In this document: positions 55,221 to 63,683 of the stretch, piece by piece
How positions within the stretch are numbered: position 1 is the first letter of the stretch
How the letters are laid out: every line of letters begins with the position of its first letter
NCBI GenBank assembly: GCA_016709995.1
Contig: JADJLQ010000001.1
Span: 2,266,001-2,330,000, forward strand
Direction: 5' to 3'
Origin: Saprospiraceae bacterium
GTDB taxonomy: Bacteria > Bacteroidota > Bacteroidia > Chitinophagales > Saprospiraceae
Length of the DNA stretch: 64,000 bases
The notes under the pieces: model-generated
What the model was told of the DNA's origin: nothing
What the model saw: the letters and a program-made list of their open reading frames with translations, nothing else
Database searches by the model: none
Made by a program: the position numbers and the translations under genes

Positions 55221-55814
55221 ATGAAAACAATTATCTCCTTCCTGTTGATCGCCCTGATCACAACCTCAGCATTCACTGCCTCTGCAGGCACTATAGCTGA
55301 TGCAAACTTTACAATGAATATAAGTGGTCAAACACTTTTATTACAAACTGCCCAATGGAACCAATCAGACTTGAATGTTCAAATCAAGGATGAAGAAGGT
55401 CGCACGATCTTTGATCAGACTTACAAAATCACTGAAGCCACTAAAATAAAAAAATACAACCTTTCCAGATTGTCTGAGGGTACGTACAAAATCGTATTAA
55501 GCAATGAACTTCGAACTTCCAAACAAAATATCACCAAAAAAGATAAAGGAATACTCATAGATCCTACAATTGAGACTTATTTCAAACCTCAGATCTCTGT
55601 TCTTGGCAAACAATTGAAAGTAAATTATCTCAACCTGGATCACCAATCCACTTTAAAGATCCTCGACCCTAACCATGAGACCATTTATGAAGCCTTGATC
55701 GACCATCCAGGGTATAATCAACAGTTTAACCTTTCGAAGTTGGACAGGGGATCGTATACCTTGTTGGTCACTCAGGGAAATGAAAGATTCATTCACTCTT
55801 TTAACCTCGACTGA
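55221..55814 (+). CDS. Secreted two-module beta protein (DUF3244-like)
   Basis: 197-aa exported protein with a signal peptide (1-22, SAFTASAG). Two similar Ig-like modules follow, each ending YNLSRLSEGTYKIVL or FNLSKLDRGSYTLLV, the pattern of a T9SS sorting-like or DUF3244 beta sandwich. Only the second could be a sorting tail, and it lacks the basic end, so retention in the periplasm or at the surface is open. Followed by a good terminator. Divergent from the AraC gene. TCATCTTTG upstream at about 55170 is near a -7 box. Confidence 0.75.
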   Translation: MKTIISFLLIALITTSAFTASAGTIADANFTMNISGQTLLLQTAQWNQSDLNVQIKDEEGRTIFDQTYKITEATKIKKYNLSRLSEGTYKIVLSNELRTSKQNITKKDKGILIDPTIETYFKPQISVLGKQLKVNYLNLDHQSTLKILDPNHETIYEALIDHPGYNQQFNLSKLDRGSYTLLVTQGNERFIHSFNLD

Positions 55815-55898
55815 ATATACTTTAAGCACACCCTAAGATCTATCCAGCTGCATCCTGCAGCGACAAGTAGAGTTTTTAAGTAAGGTTTTTTATTAATC

Positions 55899-55934
55899 AA
55901 AGTAAGGAGGACAAAGGTTCTCCTTACTTTTTTT
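55899..55934 (+). terminator. Rho-independent terminator
   Basis: AAAGTAAGGA (55899-55908) pairs exactly with TCCTTACTTT (55921-55930), 12-nt loop, T-run to 55934. Ends the secreted beta protein transcript. Confidence 0.92.
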
Positions 55935-56323
55935 AATTAGAAGTCATGGCTGCTTTAGCTCTGGAACGAATCACATGAATTCAATATACAACATGTATTG
56001 AGCAATGCTTTTGTAACTATAGCTTGGTACGGCTACTTAAAATAGGATGAATGGAGCGGCACACCAAAAATGCGGTTGGTTACTTGTCTTTACGATTTTC
56101 ACCGTAGTAGTTTTAAAAAAAAGAATCCTTTAAATGGAATCAAATGCTGGTTTTTAGCATTTTAGTATGGCAGGAAATATGGTCTTTGCCAATTAGTGCC
56201 AGAATTAATCTCGGATCTTATCATCATTACCATAATCCGGGTGTTTTAACATTCAAAACCAGCCACTCATCCTTCAATTTATTGAAAGAACCTGGCGTTA
56301 AAAAATCGTGTCAGCTGAAGTTA
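55935..56323. other. Gene-free spacer
   Basis: About 390 bases. The ORF at 56144-56389 has no family likeness, no signal and runs into the next gene in another frame; I do not accept it. Two overlapping -7-like boxes close the spacer: TATTTTTG (56324-56331) and TAATTTTG (56332-56339). Confidence 0.5.
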
Positions 56324-56345
56324 TATTTTTGTAATTTTGCAGCCC

Positions 56346-56720
56346 ATGCAAAGTACCCTACTGGAGAAAAATTTACAATTGGACTTTGATTGGTTGCAGC
56401 TGCGTCATAAGCTCAAAGACAGTTTTGTTCTTGAGAAGTTGCCGGATCTCAATGCTGTCCTCTTATTCATAGGTATCCAGGAGCTCGGCAAATGGAAATC
56501 AAATCGCTTCAAAAAAGAGGAAAAGCAAGACCTCATGCACATAGCTGTTTGTACTTTGATGACGCTTGATGGATATTATCGCTGGGATGGCCTGGACACG
56601 GATGGATGGCCGCATTATGCTCAAGTGCGGGCATTTGACATAAAAGGAGAAGGAGCTCAGGATCAATATCTTAGAATGAAATCTATTGAATATTTTAATG
56701 ATCAATGGTCAAAAACTTAA
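56346..56720 (+). CDS. Conserved hypothetical protein of Bacteroidota
   Basis: 124 aa from the ATG at 56346 (a TTG three codons upstream is less likely). No signal or membrane segment, so cytoplasmic. Patterns I recognise from other Bacteroidota are LPDLNAVLLFIGIQELGKWK, KEEKQDLMHIAVCTLM and YYRWDGLDTDGWPHYA; no function is known. Two TAnnTTTG boxes lie just upstream. The next gene starts 7 nt later, so it probably heads a cyclophilin - cyclophilin - ppgK operon. Confidence 0.75.
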   Translation: MQSTLLEKNLQLDFDWLQLRHKLKDSFVLEKLPDLNAVLLFIGIQELGKWKSNRFKKEEKQDLMHIAVCTLMTLDGYYRWDGLDTDGWPHYAQVRAFDIKGEGAQDQYLRMKSIEYFNDQWSKT

Positions 56721-56727
56721 TTAAATA

Positions 56728-57360
56728 ATGAAAGCCGTTTTTATTGCATTCGTCAGTATGCTTGTGTTATCTGCTTGTTCTAAGCCAGGTGGTCAGCACG
56801 CAGTGATCGAGACTTCGATGGGAGATATTGAGATAGTCCTTTATGATGAGACCCCACTTCATCGGGATAATTTTATAAAACTCGCCAAAGAAAAATATTA
56901 TGATGGTTTATTGTTTCACCGGGTGATACCCAATTTTGTGATTCAGGGTGGTGATCCCCAATCAAAGGGAGCTGCTCCAGAGGCATTCCTGGGAGGTGGC
57001 GGGCCTGGATATGAAATCAAAGCAGAGATCGGAGCTCCTCATTTTAAAGGTACGCTCGCAGCTGCCCGTAACCAGAATCCCGAAAAAATGTCCTCCGGGT
57101 CGCAGTTTTATATAGTACTTGGAGCTCCGGTATCAGATCAGGAACTTGCTCAATGGCAACAAAATAAGGGCATAAAATACAATGAAGCCCAAATAGCAAA
57201 ATATAAATCAGTAGGTGGCCTGCCTTCTTTAGATGCTGATTACACAGTCTTTGGCGAAGTCGTAAAGGGATTAGACATCGCAGAGAAAATCGCTGTGACA
57301 CCGACCAATCCTAGTAACCGACCACTCGAGGATGTATCTATGAAGGTGCGACTTAAATAA
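56728..57360 (+). CDS. Cyclophilin-type peptidylprolyl isomerase, lipoprotein
   Basis: 210 aa. Lipoprotein signal LVLSACSKP (Cys17). Cyclophilin core: DIEIVLYDETPLHRDNFI, LLFHRVIPNFVIQGGDP (catalytic Arg of FHRV, Gln of QGGD), GPGYEIKAE and SSGSQFYIVLG; the conserved Trp is not seen. Probably anchored in the periplasm and assists folding of exported proteins. Followed 34 nt later by a close paralogue. Confidence 0.93.
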   Translation: MKAVFIAFVSMLVLSACSKPGGQHAVIETSMGDIEIVLYDETPLHRDNFIKLAKEKYYDGLLFHRVIPNFVIQGGDPQSKGAAPEAFLGGGGPGYEIKAEIGAPHFKGTLAAARNQNPEKMSSGSQFYIVLGAPVSDQELAQWQQNKGIKYNEAQIAKYKSVGGLPSLDADYTVFGEVVKGLDIAEKIAVTPTNPSNRPLEDVSMKVRLK

Positions 57361-57394
57361 TAAATTACTGATTTTACATTCATTTCTTCTGATT

Positions 57395-58054
57395 ATGAAA
57401 TCAATCCAATCCAAATTTTTTATTTTACTTTTTATTCTATCAATTATCAATATGAGTGAAGCACAAGACACTACATTTATCCAAATAGAGACTCCCCTGG
57501 GCACTATGAAAGGATATCTTGCCAACGAAACTCCTTTGCACCGGGACAATTTTATAAAATTAATCAATGAACAATTTTATGACAGTTTGCTTTTTCACAG
57601 AGTGATACCCGGATTCATGATTCAGGGCGGAGATCCTGACAGCAAAAATGCGAAAGCTGGAATTCCTCTGGGTATGGGTGGCCCTGGCTACCTTGTCCCT
57701 GCAGAATTTGTTGATTCTCTGGCCCATGTAAAAGGGGCCCTCGCTGCCGCCAGAAGTAATAATCCTGAAAAAAAGTCTTCCGGATCACAGTTTTATATTG
57801 TATCAGGCAGACCTGTAGCATTGACAGACCTTCCGTTACAAGAGTTTAAACACAATTTTAAATATACTGAAAGTGTAAAGCAAGAGTATCAGGCCCTGGG
57901 CGGTACACCTTTTCTCGATCATGATTACACGGTATTCGGTCGTATCACCGAAGGTCTGGATATTTTAGACCAGATCGCTGCTTCCATGGCTGATGGCCGT
58001 AATCGTCCGCTGGACAATATTTGGATGAAGATTTCAATCATTCCTCATAATTAA
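57395..58054 (+). CDS. Cyclophilin-type peptidylprolyl isomerase, soluble exported paralogue
   Basis: 219 aa. Cleavable signal peptide (SIINMSEAQ) rather than lipobox. Same core as the preceding gene: NETPLHRDNFIKLINEQFYD, LFHRVIPGFMIQGGDPDSK, SSGSQFYIVSG. A tandem duplication that diverged in localisation: one copy lipid-anchored, the other soluble. 6 nt before the ppgK reading frame. Confidence 0.92.
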   Translation: MKSIQSKFFILLFILSIINMSEAQDTTFIQIETPLGTMKGYLANETPLHRDNFIKLINEQFYDSLLFHRVIPGFMIQGGDPDSKNAKAGIPLGMGGPGYLVPAEFVDSLAHVKGALAAARSNNPEKKSSGSQFYIVSGRPVALTDLPLQEFKHNFKYTESVKQEYQALGGTPFLDHDYTVFGRITEGLDILDQIAASMADGRNRPLDNIWMKISIIPHN

Positions 58055-58060
58055 AACTAT

Positions 58061-58812
58061 ATGACAAAAACTAAAACTCAAATATTGGGTATAGATATCG
58101 GTGGAACAGGCATAAAAGCAGGTTTGGTTGACATCCATACAGGTGCCTTGATCGGCGAGGTTATAAAAATAAAAACACCTACCCCTTCTACTCCTGCCAA
58201 TATATTTAAGGCTGTAAAACAAGTGGTCGATACTTTTAAATATAAAGGACCTGTAGGATGTGGATTTCCTGCTATCATCCATGATGCCGTCATTAAAAGT
58301 GCAGCCAATATTGATAAAAAATGGGTTGGAGTCAATGCTGAAAAATTATTCAATAAAATCACTGGTTGCAAGTTTCATATAGCCAATGATGCTGATGTAG
58401 CCGGAATGGCAGAGATGCATTTTGGACTAGGTAAAGGGCAAAAAGGAACTGTAATTTTGATTACTATAGGTACTGGACTGGGCTCTGCTTTATTTATAGA
58501 TGGCACCCTAGTACCGAATACAGAGTTTGGACATTTAAATTATAAAAAAGCAGATTTTGAGTACTATGCTTCCAACACAGCCCGGGAGAAAAAAAGAATG
58601 AGCTGGATGAACTGGGGCATTCAATTCAACCACTTTTTGGAACATCTGGAGTTTATTTTTCTCCTACTATGATCTTTCTTGGTGGTGGTCTAAGCAAACG
58701 CTATGCTGATTTTAAAAAACAAATCAAAGTCAAAACTAAGGTCAAACCGGCTTCTTTGCAAAATCATGCTGGTATCATAGGTGCAGCTGCATTTGCTATA
58801 ACCATGGATTAA
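58061..58812 (+). pseudogene. ppgK: ROK-family polyphosphate glucokinase, one frameshift
   Basis: Opens with the phosphate motif LGIDIGGTGIKAGL and has IANDADVAGMAEM, GTGLGSALFIDG and EFGHLNYKK, all typical of polyphosphate/ATP glucokinases. Frame 0 ends at 58672, but the expected continuation (SPTMIFLGGGLSKRY, then QNHAGIIGAAAFAI) follows directly in the -1 frame to 58812. The break is at a run of five T at 58656-58660; one extra T would restore a 250-residue enzyme. Whether real or a sequencing error cannot be decided here. Would make glucose-6-phosphate from glucose. Confidence 0.85.
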
Positions 58813-58852
58813 AGCTGATAAAAAAAATTTTATACATATCAACAATACTTAT

Positions 58853-59502
58853 ATGAAATCACTTCATCTCACCTTCTTTCTACTTCTAAGCGCTCTTATT
58901 TTAAATTCCTGCAAAAACGAGCCCAAAACTACTTCTGCTGAAGTAACGAATGCACCTGCAGCAAAAGCCAAAACCGACGGCGATATCTCTACCTTAGAGG
59001 TATTAGATCATGATATTGATATTACTCCGGAAGGAAGCAAACTCTTCCTGGAAGGCTTTTTAAAAATAGCCTTGTCAAAGGAGCTATCACTATCAACAAG
59101 GGCAGTCTTCATATCAAAGATGGATTGATCACCAAAGGAGCCTTTAACCTGGATATGAATTCAATCGAAATGGTAGCCAATGTGGACGAATCCATGATCA
59201 CCTTCTTAAAAAGTAAAGATGTTTTTGACAATCAGCGTTTTACCAATGGTAGTTTTATCATCGAAGAATGTACCAAAGCCATCAATGATCAGCAAGCGAC
59301 CCACTTAATCAAAGGCACCCTTGAATTGATGGGCAAATCTATTCCCTTCAATACCAAGGCTCGGATAGATTACAGACCAAAATTTATCACCATTTTGACA
59401 CCCGGCATTAAAATAAAAGCCTCCGAACTTGGTATCAAAATGGCAGATCCATCTCAGGATAATTTATATTTTTCATTGACTCTTAATGGTCAGGTTTTAT
59501 AA
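58853..59502 (+). pseudogene. YceI-family lipoprotein, one frameshift
   Basis: Lipoprotein signal with LILNSCKNE (Cys20), then an Ala/Thr linker and a YceI lipocalin-like domain. The first frame stops at 59128; after a run of five A (59062-59066) the homologous sequence continues in the other frame (NSLVKGAITINKG, LITKGAFNLDMNSIEMVAN, IKGTLELMGKSIPFNTKA, ending 59502). One extra A would restore the gene. YceI proteins bind isoprenoid-like lipids in the periplasm. Directly follows the likewise frameshifted ppgK. Confidence 0.82.
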
Positions 59503-59528
59503 TAATTCGCTTCAGTAAAATATATCAG

Positions 59529-59558
59529 AGCCCAGCATCCAGCCGGGCTTTTTTTTTG
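59529..59558 (+). terminator. Terminator after yceI
   Basis: AGCCC (59529-59533) pairs with GGGCT (59545-59549) around an 11-nt interior, then a nine-T run. Weak stem but a long T-tract. Confidence 0.6.
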
Positions 59559-59601
59559 ATATGAAGATTCAAGTGTAACTTTATATACATATCTAATCAT
59601 T

Positions 59602-61125
59602 ATGAAACTATTGAACCAATTAGGAATTAAGCCGGTTAATCCAGCATTTGTAACCGGTCTGAGGAAAGGTGGCAGATCAAAAACGCAGATCTATTCATAT
59701 TCCCCGGTAGATGGTAAAAGGATGGCAGCAGTCGCACAGATCTCCAGAACGGAATATGACAAAGTAGTAGCTGGCGCGGTGAGAGTACAAAGATCATGGC
59801 GACAAGTGCCTTCGCCTAAGCGCGGAGATTTGGTCAGGCAGATTGGAGATGCCTTTAGAGCAAATAAATCTACCCTCGGCAAATTGGTATCTTATGAAAT
59901 GGGTAAAAGTCTGCAAGAAGGTCAGGGTGAAGTCCAGGAAATCATCGATATCTGTGATTTTGCCGTAGGTCTGTCCCGCCAGCTTTATGGGCTTACGATG
60001 CATAGTGAAAGACCCGGACACAGGATGTATGAGCAGTGGCATCCGCTTGGAGTCGTAGGTATCATTTCAGCTTTTAACTTCCCGGTAGCGGTGTGGAGCT
60101 GGAATGCAATGCTAGCCCTCATCTGTGGCAACACTATCATCTGGAAGCCTTCAGAAAAGACCCCATTGTGTGCGGTCGCTGTAATGAATATCATCGAAAA
60201 AGTTCTAAAAATAAATAAAGTCTATGAAGGGGTAATCAATCTGATCCATGGAGATGCCGTAGTTGGTCAATGGTTAGCTCAGGATCACAGGATAGCCCTC
60301 ATCAGTGCCACCGGCAGTACCAGGATGGGCAAATCGGTAGCCCAAACTGTGGCTTCAAGACTTGGCAAAACATTGTTAGAACTGGGTGGAAATAATGCCA
60401 TCATCATTACTCCAAGTGCCGACCTCAAAATAGTACTGACTGGAGCTGTATTTGGTGCTGTGGGCACCGCCGGTCAGCGATGCACTTCGACTCGAAGATT
60501 GATCATCCATGAGTCCATATATGATAAAGTGGTTTCAGCGCTTCGTAAAGCCTACTCTCAGATCAAAATTGGCGACCCACTGAATGCATCTATGCACATG
60601 GGGCCGCTCATCGATGAAGCCGCTGTGGATAATTATTTGCAGGCACTTCAGGAGATTATTAAACAAGGTGGACAATTACTGACTCCCTCCGGAGTACTCA
60701 CCGGTAAAGGATTTAATAGCAAATGCTATGTCAGACCGGTTATAGCAGCTGTGAACCATGGTATAGAGATAGTACAACAAGAGACCTTCGCCCCAATCTT
60801 ATATGTCATGAAATATCAATCATTGCAGGATGCTATTCATATCCACAATGATGTGCCACAAGGCTTATCCTCCGCCATCATGACGAATGAAATAAAAGAA
60901 GCAGAATTGTTTCTATCTGTTCAGGGTTCTGATTGCGGCATTGCCAATGTCAATATTGGCACCAGTGGTGCCGAGATTGGAGGGGCTTTTGGAGGGGAAA
61001 AAGAAACAGGTGGCGGTCGTGAAAGTGGATCTGACGCCTGGAAAAACTATATGCGAAGACAAACCAACACGATCAACTACTCCTCGCAACTGCCTCTGGC
61101 CCAGGGTATCAGTTTTTCATTATAA
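59602..61125 (+). CDS. ALDH7-type aldehyde dehydrogenase (aminoadipate semialdehyde dehydrogenase-like)
   Basis: 507-aa NAD-dependent enzyme. Catalytic Cys294 in AGQRCTSTRR and Glu260 in LLELGGNNA; the NAD region is SAFNFPVAVWSWN, with GNTIIWKPSEKTPL. This pattern (QRCTSTRR, LGGNNAI) marks the ALDH7/antiquitin group, whose members oxidise alpha-aminoadipate semialdehyde in lysine degradation. No other lysine-catabolism gene is adjacent, so I do not name a gene. TTG and TAACTTTA (59556-59583) could be its promoter. Convergent with gldN. Confidence 0.88.
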   Translation: MKLLNQLGIKPVNPAFVTGLRKGGRSKTQIYSYSPVDGKRMAAVAQISRTEYDKVVAGAVRVQRSWRQVPSPKRGDLVRQIGDAFRANKSTLGKLVSYEMGKSLQEGQGEVQEIIDICDFAVGLSRQLYGLTMHSERPGHRMYEQWHPLGVVGIISAFNFPVAVWSWNAMLALICGNTIIWKPSEKTPLCAVAVMNIIEKVLKINKVYEGVINLIHGDAVVGQWLAQDHRIALISATGSTRMGKSVAQTVASRLGKTLLELGGNNAIIITPSADLKIVLTGAVFGAVGTAGQRCTSTRRLIIHESIYDKVVSALRKAYSQIKIGDPLNASMHMGPLIDEAAVDNYLQALQEIIKQGGQLLTPSGVLTGKGFNSKCYVRPVIAAVNHGIEIVQQETFAPILYVMKYQSLQDAIHIHNDVPQGLSSAIMTNEIKEAELFLSVQGSDCGIANVNIGTSGAEIGGAFGGEKETGGGRESGSDAWKNYMRRQTNTINYSSQLPLAQGISFSL

Positions 61126-61140
61126 AGCCAAAACCTCAAT

Positions 61141-61165
61141 AAAAAAGCCGGTTCAAAGACCGGCC
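61141..61165 (-). terminator. Terminator of the gldLMN transcript
   Basis: Read on the minus strand, GCCGGT (61164-61159) and ACCGGC (61152-61147) form a 6-bp GC-rich stem, followed by TTTTTTATT. Only the minus strand has the T-run, so it ends gldN rather than the aldehyde dehydrogenase. Confidence 0.85.
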
Positions 61166-61196
61166 TAAAAATATATTCAAATGATTGATATTCAGA

Positions 61197-62048
61197 TCAA
61201 TACTCCCAAAGATCATGTTCAAAATTGAACAATTTGTCTTTGATTTTGTCACTTTCGCGTAAGCGGGCTACTCCATCATCCGGGAAAAAATCCTTCAAAC
61301 GCAAGTCCTGTGCATTTGATTCTTTGAAGATATAGCTGGAGAACCTGCGCATTTCAAAGACATCATCCCAACTGAGTGGGGCTGCATCATTAAAGTCATT
61401 GAATGCTTGTTTTTTCGCCAGGACTTCTCTGATTTGAGGATAATATAACCAAAACATCGGTTGTTCCTCCGCTCTACCTGCTATGATACGTTCACGTACA
61501 GGTGCTATACCTAATATTCTAACTTTAAGTCTTGAAGCTTCACGATCAAAAAACCAAACTTCTTTGATTCTATAGAATTTAATATTGTCTGCGCTAATCT
61601 CATTTCTAACGACTGATGTCTTGGTCTCATATGTCTCCGGATCCACTACCTGCACCGTGTCCATGCTAAACATCATACCTTCAATCTCTCCAGGCTGCAT
61701 CAATTGTTTGAATTCGTCGTCTCTAAATGCTGCCACCATACCACTAACCGCAGCTTCATTGAGAATAGCAAACAAAGGCTCCCTAGGATATATAAAAGGC
61801 AGATTGAGTTTTTCTCTTACATCAATCACTTGCCAGATACGTTTTTCCCATGGAATATCTGCTTCACGAAGTGATTCGTAAGGCAGTACTCTTTGATCCA
61901 AAATCGTCCTCCGGACTACTATATCATCCATGAATATGCTGCTGTCAGCAGGTTCGCTGGATTCGGTGATAATGTTTTCTGGTCGCTGTGCCTGGCCAAT
62001 AGTTGCGAGTCCGCAAGCAAAAGACATGGCAAAAAATAATTTCTTCAT
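61197..62048 (-). CDS. gldN: Gliding motility / T9SS protein GldN
   Basis: 283 aa with signal peptide (1-20, ATIGQAQ). Family sequence: VVRRTILDQRVLPYESLREADIPW, IWQVIDVREKLNLPF, then SADNIKFYRIKEVWFFDREAS, IRILGIAPVRER-type strand and FWLYYPQIREVL. GldN sits in the periplasm and forms a ring with GldK at the outer membrane, part of the T9SS core. It begins 10 nt after gldM on the minus strand, the conserved gldKLMN order. Ends before a strong terminator. Confidence 0.94.
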   Translation of the reverse strand: MKKLFFAMSFACGLATIGQAQRPENIITESSEPADSSIFMDDIVVRRTILDQRVLPYESLREADIPWEKRIWQVIDVREKLNLPFIYPREPLFAILNEAAVSGMVAAFRDDEFKQLMQPGEIEGMMFSMDTVQVVDPETYETKTSVVRNEISADNIKFYRIKEVWFFDREASRLKVRILGIAPVRERIIAGRAEEQPMFWLYYPQIREVLAKKQAFNDFNDAAPLSWDDVFEMRRFSSYIFKESNAQDLRLKDFFPDDGVARLRESDKIKDKLFNFEHDLWEY

Positions 62049-62058
62049 AGCTTATTCT

Positions 62059-63627
62059 TTATTGAATAGATATTGTAATGTCTCCTAATCTTCGATTGAC
62101 TTCATCACCCGGGCACTTACACCTGATATTTGAAAACAGATACAAATTGCCTGGTTTAGCCAAAGATATAATTCTGGCAGCTTCCGCAGCAAACCGACTG
62201 CCTGGGTTAGTGGCTTCGGATAGATCTTCTCCTTTAGCTACCCTCGTGACGGTATAGCCTGCAATATCACATTTAGCATCAAAATCGAAGTTTTCAAGTA
62301 TAGCAGCTATACCAAGCTGTGCTTTAAATTCTCCATTTCCGACTTTATTCTCTTTGATGCCCCCTATCCTGGGTATCGGATCGGGAATACCTTTGATTCT
62401 GAATGCTTTCCGTGTGGGCGCATTACCAGCTGCGCTAACGATAATGGTTCCCTGAGTGCCAGGCTTAGCTGAATTGGCCAAAGTAAGCCCATACGTGCCA
62501 TCAGAATTTCTATTAATGGTACCCGGACCATCAAAGGATACATTGATCTGGTTGCTTGATATTCCTGCAGCCGATACTTCGATAGGATTTTCAACTCCTT
62601 TATATAATACATTCATTTTAGCAGCAGACACAGTGACAGATCTTTCACCTACTTCATATTCAAATTCGCTTTCAGAAGTAGTAGTTTGTCCTGTAACTGG
62701 GTTTATCACTGAAAACCTTACCGTATACTTCTTTTGCCCCACACCTGATGGAGTCACAGAATATTTGGCCACTCCATCGATGACAGGTACATTGGCTCCA
62801 TTTACAGAGGCAGTCATATTAGTACCAACGTTAGAGGAAGAGGCACTCAAATAGAGATCAGCTTCATATTTCTCACCGGAGATGATATAACCCTTTTTGG
62901 GAGCGGATACAACCTGGTATTTATCAAATTTGATATCTTCTCCACCTACCTTACCCATCAAATAGTTTAGCACAGCTGCTTCAGTACTTTTAGCATCATT
63001 TTGAAGTTTATTGAGGATAGGCAAGGTGGCTCCCAACGGCATATGATTGAAGTTAAAATTGGCCCAGTTCTTTTTATTGGTAGCAGTCCAGGCTGAGTCT
63101 ATGCTCATGGACAATTTATTCATGAATTCTGGCCTATCCGTTTCATCGATTAGTTGAATAAATTTATCTCGTGCTTCAGTGATCTTTTTTTCTAATTCGG
63201 CACCTTTGCCGTTATTTGCAGCTGGATCTTTTCCTACCAACAGACGAGTAGTCACATCCTTGTTCTTTTCACCTTTGAGCGAGGTGATTCCAGTTCGTGA
63301 GTCGGTGACATAACCTCCTGTCTCATTTACCATCGTATCAATTATCGTCTGAACAAAGTCGGTAAACTCTTTGCTTACCTCCCTGGCAGGTACAGCCCGG
63401 TCGGCATATTTTCGCAGCTGAGCTTCATCTTTTTTGGCCAACTTATCTACTTCAGCCGGAATTTTATTATTGGATTCATCCAGGGCTACATTACTCTTTT
63501 TCAACCCTTTATCTACTACTCTAAATGCATTAAAAATTTCAGCAGAAACATTGAGTGCCAACAAAGCTGTGAGAACCAGATACATCAGGTTGATCATGAG
63601 CTGTCTGGGTTGCTTAGGTATAGACAT
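62059..63627 (-). CDS. gldM: Gliding motility / T9SS protein GldM
   Basis: 522 aa. One membrane helix near the N-terminus (LMINLMYLVLTALLALNVSA) and a long periplasmic part of four Ig-like domains: an alpha/beta first domain (60-220, ATRLLVGKDPAANNGKG-type loop), then beta domains ending with PIPRIGGIKENKVGNGEF and KCDIAGYTVTR. GldM and GldL form the proton-driven motor of T9SS and gliding. The length and PxxRQLMINLMYLVL start match the family. 56 nt downstream of gldL. Confidence 0.94.
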   Translation of the reverse strand: MSIPKQPRQLMINLMYLVLTALLALNVSAEIFNAFRVVDKGLKKSNVALDESNNKIPAEVDKLAKKDEAQLRKYADRAVPAREVSKEFTDFVQTIIDTMVNETGGYVTDSRTGITSLKGEKNKDVTTRLLVGKDPAANNGKGAELEKKITEARDKFIQLIDETDRPEFMNKLSMSIDSAWTATNKKNWANFNFNHMPLGATLPILNKLQNDAKSTEAAVLNYLMGKVGGEDIKFDKYQVVSAPKKGYIISGEKYEADLYLSASSSNVGTNMTASVNGANVPVIDGVAKYSVTPSGVGQKKYTVRFSVINPVTGQTTTSESEFEYEVGERSVTVSAAKMNVLYKGVENPIEVSAAGISSNQINVSFDGPGTINRNSDGTYGLTLANSAKPGTQGTIIVSAAGNAPTRKAFRIKGIPDPIPRIGGIKENKVGNGEFKAQLGIAAILENFDFDAKCDIAGYTVTRVAKGEDLSEATNPGSRFAAEAARIISLAKPGNLYLFSNIRCKCPGDEVNRRLGDITISIQ

Positions 63628-63683
63628 GACTTAAATTAAATTGTTTCAGAGGAGGTGATTAAAATAATAATTTAGTTATAAAA

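Noticed and set aside
56144..56389. 81-aa ORF before the cyclophilin operon
   Set aside because: No homology pattern and it overlaps the better-supported gene at 56346.
58650..58672. Programmed -1 frameshift in ppgK
   Set aside because: The sequence at the break (ATT TTT CTC) is not a standard X_XXY_YYZ slippery site in the zero frame, and the neighbouring gene has the same kind of homopolymer loss.
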